Below, piece after piece: positions 57,690 through 64,000 of a stretch of DNA of 64,000 nt (position 1 is the first letter of the stretch; each line of letters opens with the position of its first letter). The position numbers were made by a program, and so were the translations under genes. Origin of the DNA: Ephydatia muelleri (taxonomy: Eukaryota > Porifera > Demospongiae > Spongillida > Spongillidae); assembly GCA_013339895.1 (NCBI GenBank), contig JABACO010000008.1, positions 3,613,490-3,677,489 on the forward strand, given 5' to 3'. The notes beneath the pieces are model-generated. The model was not told where the DNA came from. It did not search any database and saw only the letters and a program-made list of their open reading frames with translations.

Positions 57690-58310
57690 ACCAGCCACCA
57701 ATGCAGTTGCCCCTCCCATCCACAGTTCCAATTATCCAGCAATCCTGGAGCAGTTATGGTGTCTCATATGCCTAATGATTGTGAGCCAATCACTGGAGCT
57801 TGGAGCTGCCATGTAGGGCATTGGTATGTACCATCTGTGGTTCATGGCATAAGACAAACTCAGATTATTGTCCAGCAGGTTGAAGACATGAGACATTCTG
57901 TAGAGAAGATGATAAGGATTAAACAAACACTTATTTAAAGCTATCACGCAATAAGAAGGAGGAAATAATCAACAGCACAAAAGTGACTGACAAGGAATTT
58001 GCTGGTCCCTTTGTCAAAGGATAGGGAGAAGCTCTCCAATCCTTTAACATCCGTGTGTTAGTTGGCAACCATATACACAAGACCCTCCAGGTATAACTAA
58101 GAATAAAATATGCTCAAAGAGCGTATTGGCATGGCGAACAAATTCGGTCTCATGGGGTGAGAAAGAAGCCAAATTCATTCATGCACCTTGAAAAGAATGT
58201 ACCATTTGGTACCAGATCCTGTGAAACATTTGTTGCTGATTGTTAAGGAGCACTTACTGACTGTAGCTCTACAAAATGTAGCGCTCCTCCTAACAGAATG
58301 AAATAATAAT
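57690..58310 (+). pseudogene. RAG1-like remnant L3
   Basis: Small blocks in order on the plus strand match L2. 57740-57870 gives LEQLWCLICLMIVSQ, then after a frame change SLELPCRALVCTICG and YCPAG, matching LEELKCAICANVLSQ / PLELMCSALVCTTCL. About 57985-58075 gives EFAGPFVKG, a stop, then EALQSFNIR and LVGNHIHKTLQ, matching EGPFVKILDNALQSFG / FIGNHVHKALQ. About 58220-58260 gives KHLLLIVKEHLLTVA, matching ENLLCIVKEHLLSIE. The catalytic core is gone. The L2-type terminal repeat just upstream points the wrong way to be its own end. Confidence 0.65.
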
Positions 58311-58620
58311 ACAGCCATTCATGATAAACTTCAACAGTAAGTATCGCTGGTAAAAAACAATCTTGGCTACAAGAACATACGAGAACTAGTTCGTACCTTC
58401 TTTTACCATTAATTTCTAGCTTGAATTCAAACTTTGTATCGGTTGGGAACACTACGAAAAGGAAATAAGATACATCGAGGGTTACCCGCTTTCAACAGTC
58501 ATAACTTGCCGTGGCAGGGCTGCTGTGCTGTGCACTTCAACATGACCACACACCCCACCAACATGTGCAGAAAGGTAGGTTCGACTGACAACAGCAAAAG
58601 CAGATCTAGCATTGCCAACG
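58311..58620. other. No gene recognised
   Basis: Short open frames only, between the L3 remnant and the vWA/Ig gene. Confidence 0.4.
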
Positions 58621-58639
58621 GAGATGGTTACCGTGCAAC

Positions 58640-60720
58640 TGAGAGGAGGTGAGATGGTGCTGGCAATGTACCTATCATGTTCACGAAGGAGGTGCTGCTA
58701 CTTGACATGGACCTGACTGCACTGTTGGCAACACACGTGTACAGACCCTGGTTCCCGGCACTGGTCCCCAGGACACTCAGTGTGGAGGACAAGGGACCTT
58801 CCTTCAGTTCGTGCTGCACATTGCCAGGCAGTGCGCCGTAGTTTAACAATCAAAATAAAGTTGCCCACTCAACAGTCTGGCACCGAATGGAGGCGTTGCA
58901 GCCTCTACTGACGACCAGCTCTCTGGGAACAAGGGACAGGGACAACTCCAGTGGCCCTGAAGCAAAGCCAACATCGTGGTGAACATTATGTCTACCAGGT
59001 GTCACACCGGCTGGCTAAGCAAATTACAACACCCACCATACACTTCCAGGTTCACCACTCCTGCAATATTCACTGCATGATGTTGAGGTGCCCAATACTT
59101 GTATATGTTCCTCAGTTGTACAGCATGGCATTGATGATGGTCAGCCGGGAGAGACAGCTTGCACACGTGTGTTGCTAGGCAACAGACCACCTTCAAAAGT
59201 CCACGCCAGGGTGGCAGGTTGGCCGACCTCACAGAGAAGACTTGCAGTCTGCCCTGCATCAAGAGCCTCAACAGCTCGGTGATCGTTACGTAACGTAACG
59301 CATCAGAGAAGCTGAAAGTGACTGGCGACTCAGGAAGTGATGGGAGCACTGAGGGTTGGGGAGGGGGAGGAGGCACGGTGAGTGGAAGTAATGGAAAACA
59401 GAGAAGTACATGTGGGAGTAGTGAGGATGACCATGCTAACTGGTCTGACCTGCAGGTGGGGGAACACACAACGAAGTGGAGACCTCAGCACAACTAAGCC
59501 CCTGGACGTTGCAGTAGCAGTTGAGGCAGGTCTCGGTTTGGGCCACAATCTCCCTCACGTTGGCTTCGACAAACGCACTTGTGAAGGCCTCTGTGACGGA
59601 CCCGCCCAACCGAAGGAGCCCCAGGTCCCAGACCGCACCTCCGGACCCCCATGCCAGCTGGGAGTAGTCTTCTCTGGTGTGTCCGTAGCCTCCGTCGAGG
59701 GGCACAGACCCACCCCTGCCTTCAAACATGCGGTTCAGGGTAGGCGAGGACGGATCAAACACGTAGGCCGTTTGGTTGACGTCGAGGCCAATGACTCTCA
59801 GTTCTCTCGAGTACAGACGCTGGGCTACTACTGCATTCAGCACAATGCTGCCATTGCGTAGGGCTTCTTAGATGTAGGGCCGCGTCAAGTTAGCATTCAG
59901 GATGGACCGGTCTTCGTCTGTGATAAGGATAAACAACTGCGACGCATTTCTTTTCAGAGCCATTTCCATGGCACTGTAGCCATATCTCCTACCTGGCCGC
60001 CATCTTGCAGTGACACTACTACAGAGCAGATATCCTCACTGGAATAGAAGAGCTGGCTATCGTTTGCTTTCGAAGCATGCCATCAAGCTCTACAACCATG
60101 TTTGGTATCCAGCTATGCTCCATAGACATGGATCCTGACTCGTCAAAAAGCAGAATGACATCAGCTGTCTGAAGCGTCTTCAGGATAAATCTGCTCTTCC
60201 CAACCAGAATGGTGTCATTGCCATCTAGAATGCACTGGGATACTGCAAGAGGTGGAAGCATAAAGAACAACGGTTAAAGATAAATACTTGTATAAAGATG
60301 TACTGAAATTATTATTATGGACAATAATTGGTCACCTCAAGAGCATGTGACTAGATAAAAAAGTGGATTACACAGAAGCCTTAACCATCGTGTTGCATAA
60401 TCTGTTACTGTCTTGATTTTGTGGATGTTGAGTTGTCTAGTGCATGCCAGTTAGGTACATTGAAACTCACTGGAAACCTTAAAAGAATCTCTGGCCTCTC
60501 CAGCAATACTGTTAGCAATGCACAAATATACGCCATCATCGGACAGACGGAAATTGCGAATGGTGAGGACTGTCGTGCTGCCTTGGATACTAGACACTAC
60601 TGTTGTAGAAGACAGTGGCTGTCCATCTTGTCTCACAAAATGCACGTAGGGCTGGGGCACACCACTAACACTGCAGCTTAGATTCACGATTGACAGCATG
60701 TTACATTGCCAGTTCTAAGT
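58640..60720 (-). pseudogene. vWA and Ig domain protein gene with several in-frame stops
   Basis: Order from the 5' side: Ig domain (60460-60715: IVNLSCSVSGVPQPYVHFVR, LSDDGVYLCIANS); vWA domain (59440-60240: DVILLFDESGSMSMEHSW with the DxSxS metal-binding motif, ASQLFILITDEDRSI, RLYSRELRVIGLDVNQ, ending in a Cys-rich LNCYCNVQGLSC); Ig domain (59130-59240: AGQTASLLCEVGQPATLAWT); Ig domain (58640-58985: ASIRCQ, SAGNQGLYTCVANSAV). The conserved frame is broken by TAG just before the first Ig (near 60711), TAA at 59868-59870, a frame change plus TGA near 59115-59140, and TGA at 58850-58852. Similar vWA/Ig proteins are secreted or cell-surface matrix components. This is a pseudogene unless the stops are assembly errors. 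Confidence 0.7.
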
Positions 60721-61497
60721 GGCGACAATAGATGGAGAAACTGTAAGGGGACCAGTGACCTCTTGTAAGTGTGAGTGAAGTACCACCAGCACACTCAGAT
60801 ATCTTAATAACTACAATCATGCATCTACATGTATGGGCCAGAAATGAATGATGGCCTTTGGGACTTATGCATATCTATTATAACTGTGATAATGACGTCA
60901 ATGAAGTCGTTAACAGTTATGCACAAATCCATCCGAGGAGAATGGAATTGTATAAAGCCATGAATTCAGTGTAATATCTGGACTCACACTTGTAAGTGTA
61001 TGAAATGATCAGTATGTTTAGGTCTAGCAATTTATAGAAAGCAATCAAATGTCTTATGGTTCTGGAGATTAATAATGCAATACTTGCCAAGAGTCTGGGC
61101 CTCTGCCAAAAGTCAGGCCTGGCCTGAATAGCTTGTGACTTGTTGCCTGACAGATCAACCTACATGTCTTGTTATTAATATTCATTGATTGAACATTCAC
61201 CATTAGCAGCAATCATTTTCAATTTGGTTGCACGAGACTCTACAAGTATGCTCAAAATGAATGACAATCCAAATCTGTGCTGCAGCGTTTAGAGACATGT
61301 GTAATGCATAAATACAATGTGCGGGTGCTGAACAATTAATTTTACCTGTTGCAAGTCATGGATAAATCCACTAAACTCATGTACAGCTACTTAACACTGC
61401 ATGTCAAATAGCATGTCATCATCATATCATAACGAATGATGCAATTGGCTGCCTCCTCAATCGTGCACAAACACAGTTTAGATACACGTTAGAGCTG
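60721..61497. other. No gene recognised
   Basis: AT-rich. An inverted pair ATAACTGTGATAATGACGTC / GAAGTCGTTAACAGTTAT at about 60880-60918 forms a short hairpin. Confidence 0.4.
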
Positions 61498-61499
61498 CT

Positions 61500-61970
61500 A
61501 GGCTATTGGTCCACACTCCTGAACCACTGATTGGTTAGTTTTATCTTTATACCAGCTGCACACATCACGAGATTTCTCGGGCTTGCTCGTTCCCACTCCA
61601 TCACACTCCACCCTCCTCCTGCAACAAACTGATTTGTTGCCACTGCACATTCTTCCTTGCCAGTTCGGGAAAGTGCGTCCGCGTTCCTGTTGTTCATGCC
61701 TGCCCAGTGGGTCACTGTATAACTGAAAGGTTGCAGCGCCAGACTCCAATGCGTCAGTCGGGAATTGCTCTTTCAATTTGTCCAACCAGATCAGAGACCT
61801 GCATGCGGTCCGTTTCCACGGTGAACTTTCGACCAAGCAGGTACTCAGAAGTCTCCATTCCTAATTTGATGGCGAGGCATTTCCTTCTCCACTGTGGAGT
61901 ACCGCACTTCTCTGGGGAGGAGCTTTCTGCTAAAGTAAGCAACAGGGTGATCACGACCAGCATTCATCAA
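61500..61970 (-). pseudogene. Gypsy RNase H remnant
   Basis: Two frames carry the RNase H end of a Ty3/gypsy polymerase. 61754-61963 has STVEK-like RRKCLAIKLGMET and LLGRKFTVETD. 61498-61836 has CRSLIWLDKLKEQFPTDA. 61503-61715 has THWAGMNNRNADALSRTGKE. The motif order (AIKxxxETxxxYLLGRxFxxxTD, LxWLxxxK, HxxGxxNxxADALSR) is standard. At least two frameshifts separate the parts. No other part of this element is nearby, and it is unrelated to the Gmr1-like copy at 43-46 kb as far as the sequence shows. Confidence 0.75.
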
Positions 61971-61980
61971 TTTAGGATGT

Positions 61981-62875
61981 AAATAATGTTCGTGGTTGAA
62001 AAATATGTGTAATCCCCCCTCAATGCTGTGTTAGAAGCTTGATTACACCAGACCTGAGTATTGCCTTGTGTGCCTTTCCAGACATATGTCTGAAGTATGG
62101 ACACCATAAAACAGGTAAAAGCTTGCTGTGCAAGTGATACACTGATTCTAAGTGTTGAGTGGACAAGGCTTCGATTTTGGCCTAAGACACCAGCTGCAAG
62201 AGTTCCCTACACTTTACAAGGCAATTTAGGATGAAGTTCATGATACAATAAAGGAAATGAGGCACTCACATGCTGATGCTCAGTATTCAGCAGCGTTACG
62301 TGCACTAGTAGATCTTGAATTGAAATTGCACTAGCAAAATAAGTAATCTGACCATAGCGTTGATCATCCACTGTCTAAAGTCTATACTTTTTGATTATAG
62401 TTCGAGTAGAATTTAATTTAATCTTCCATTCTACTTCCACACCTTAATGTCCTGTTATAAGACACTTGGCCTAAGCATACTCAACCTTCATTATAATCCT
62501 CTTCCTTCAAAGCATTGTGTACAAAGTCTAAGCACTCTTTCGCAATGTATCCGATCCAATGCAAGCTGATCATCCAACATACTTCAAGCAGTGATGAGAG
62601 TGATTGAAGGTTTACATGTATATATATATGTATCAGTATCGGAGTAAATGAAAAATTTGTCCTGCAACTTCAAAGATCAGGGGAAGATTAGCTTAACTGT
62701 CAAGGCGGCACCATTCCCTTCTCAACACTTTACTACTCCCTTTGCAATGTCCAGCTCCCATTTATAGACTTAGGCTATTGCTGTGGAATCAAATCGGTTG
62801 TCTGTCTCTGGAACGAAGCCATAAAACATACATTAATAAGCAAACAATGCCTACATATACATGTACACGTACATT
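61981..62875. other. No gene recognised
   Basis: AT-rich sequence with short open frames only. Confidence 0.4.
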
Positions 62876-63300
62876 TCATGTTGTAGTGGTAATATTTATT
62901 GGAACAAGTGGATAACACTTCAGGTGACTGATGATAGCATGGACATCTTTGATTGATGGTCTTCCAGGTTCAGCTTTTCTCTTTGGCCTTCCACCCAATT
63001 GAAGAGATTTCAAATGTTCACAAGTACTGCATCTGTCCTTCAAGTGTGGTCCCCAGCCACTGAACACAGCTGTTGAGTGCTTGTAAACCTTTCCTTCATT
63101 TAGGGCTTTCATGTATGTATTTACACCAATACAACATTACTTGCAAAGATTTGATGGATGGACAGTATCAGGTCCTTGGCAATGTTGAGCTCACATACCC
63201 TGCAGAGCTCCACTGGCTCTCTGCATCCAAAATTTCATCCACAAACTCGACATAGCTTTTTCAGATACTCCTGATGTTACTTCATGCTTGTAATTTTTAG
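62876..63300 (-). pseudogene. RAG1-type zinc-dimerisation module L4
   Basis: On the minus strand, after a TTTCAG acceptor near 63300, there are EYLKKLCRVCG and a second ELCRVCE, then in the frame of the 62876-63112 ORF GPDTVHPSNLCK, a TAA, and C..TYMKALNEGK. The frame continues through AVFSGWGPHLKDRCSTCEHL and GGRPKRKAEPGRPS. The spacing CxxCG...DxxHPxxxCxxC...W-x-PH-x4-CxxC is that of the RAG1 zinc-dimerisation domain seen in L1 and L2, and GGRPKRK recalls the GGRPR patch of the RAG1 nonamer-binding domain. A stop and frameshifts show decay. The rest of the gene, if any, does not continue recognisably downstream in this window. Confidence 0.6.
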
Positions 63301-64000
63301 CCTGAAACAATAGGAAGTGTTGAAGTCCGACTTTCTGATGTTATTTTGCGCGTCTTTGCAAATATACAACTGGCGGGAAAAATACCCTCTGTTCACCAAA
63401 CCTTCACACAAATGTTATAATACGAAGTAGTGGATGTCAAAACTATGATTCAAAGTATTGGCCGTACTGCACGAGTGTTACTCATTTGTGACTGCAGAAG
63501 CTCTGTACATGAAAAATGTGCTGACTGCAACCTAATACATGCATCCATTCTGAATCATGACAGTTTGTCTCTCTGCACTGTGACATGTTTTCCACCATAG
63601 TAATCATACATGTGTACATGTATAATGATGCACATTGTTTTTGGATATCGTTATAAATGTATTTGTAGATTGTGAGGTCCTATCCCTATACTGTAGGTAA
63701 GTACAGTACATATCCGGTATACAACAGCTGTGATATGGTATATTTGTTTGACGATATTCTTCAGGATAACTAGTACTAACATCAATGTATTACTAGTATT
63801 AGGCACAGTGTAAATAAAAACTCCATTGCACTGCGCAATATTGGTTTGAATAAACCAACAGTTAATGTATAAACAGATCTACATGTATGTGCAGCAATTA
63901 TATTTAACCATGCCCTTAGAATGGTGCACTGTTTGGTGCTTCGAAAACAACAAGGAGTATTCCTGCCTTACATCCTCTCTGGCAATGCAAGACACCATGG
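63301..64000. other. No gene recognised
   Basis: AT-rich sequence with no supported feature to the window end. Confidence 0.4.

Overview
The window is eukaryotic. Coding blocks are short exons separated by small introns with GT..AG borders, there are no bacterial operons, and much of the DNA is transposon debris, microsatellites and foldback repeats. The mix fits an early-branching marine animal: hAT/ZMYM-type and Tigger transposases, SCAN-like gypsy capsid, REL-endonuclease non-LTR remnants, Ig/FN3 receptors and vWA/Ig proteins. A demosponge is my best guess and a cnidarian the main alternative. This is inference; no rRNA, tRNA or mitochondrial marker is present.

Layout. 0-9.6 kb is a nest of transposons. 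A gypsy scrap is followed by a hAT/ZMYM-like transposase (2.5-8.0 kb) split by a 3.2-kb Tigger-like element with TA duplication, about 465-bp terminal inverted repeats and a passenger HIRAN-domain gene. A second hAT remnant follows. 11.3-13.4 kb (minus) is a RAG1-like gene (L1) that keeps the N-terminal zinc domains and the C-terminal catalytic-Glu exon but has lost the middle of the core. 14.8-17.2 kb is a third hAT remnant. 18.2-25.7 kb is a large imperfect inverted repeat whose centre holds a 1.7-kb, 25-bp minisatellite.

26.5-35 kb carries tandem paralogues of a small receptor. Gene B (29.2-32.5 kb, minus) is intact over five phase-1 exons: signal peptide, Ig, FN3, transmembrane segment and a short tail with a YDEI motif. 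Gene A has only the signal and Ig exons, and a third copy C (41-42.1 kb) has only broken FN3 and TM exons. REL-type non-LTR scraps lie in a gene B intron and near 36.4-37 kb. 38.7-40 kb is a broken repetitive gene. 43.2-45.9 kb is a Gmr1-like gypsy element with tRNA-Leu primer site, SCAN-like capsid, protease and integrase, truncated before any reverse transcriptase. 47.9-48.55 kb (minus) is an intact orphan coiled-coil gene.

49.0-54.0 kb is the most notable region. A 13-exon RAG1-like gene (L2, minus) has a zinc-dimerisation-type domain, RING, C2H2-like finger, a possible NBD-like segment, an Asp exon, a CxxC exon and a Glu exon. It lies between about 125-bp terminal inverted repeats, so it looks like an old RAG1-like transposon. 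It carries one in-frame stop and two probable frameshifts. Two further remnants lie at 57.7-58.3 kb (L3, plus) and 62.9-63.3 kb (L4, minus), giving four RAG1-like loci in 64 kb. No RAG2-like kelch gene was seen.

54.5-57.5 kb is low-complexity and foldback DNA with a probable Helitron-associated Lys-rich ORF. 58.6-60.7 kb (minus) is a vWA/Ig protein gene whose conserved frame is broken by at least four stops. 61.5-62.0 kb is a gypsy RNase H scrap. Only gene B, the HIRAN ORF and the 210-aa coiled-coil ORF look intact.
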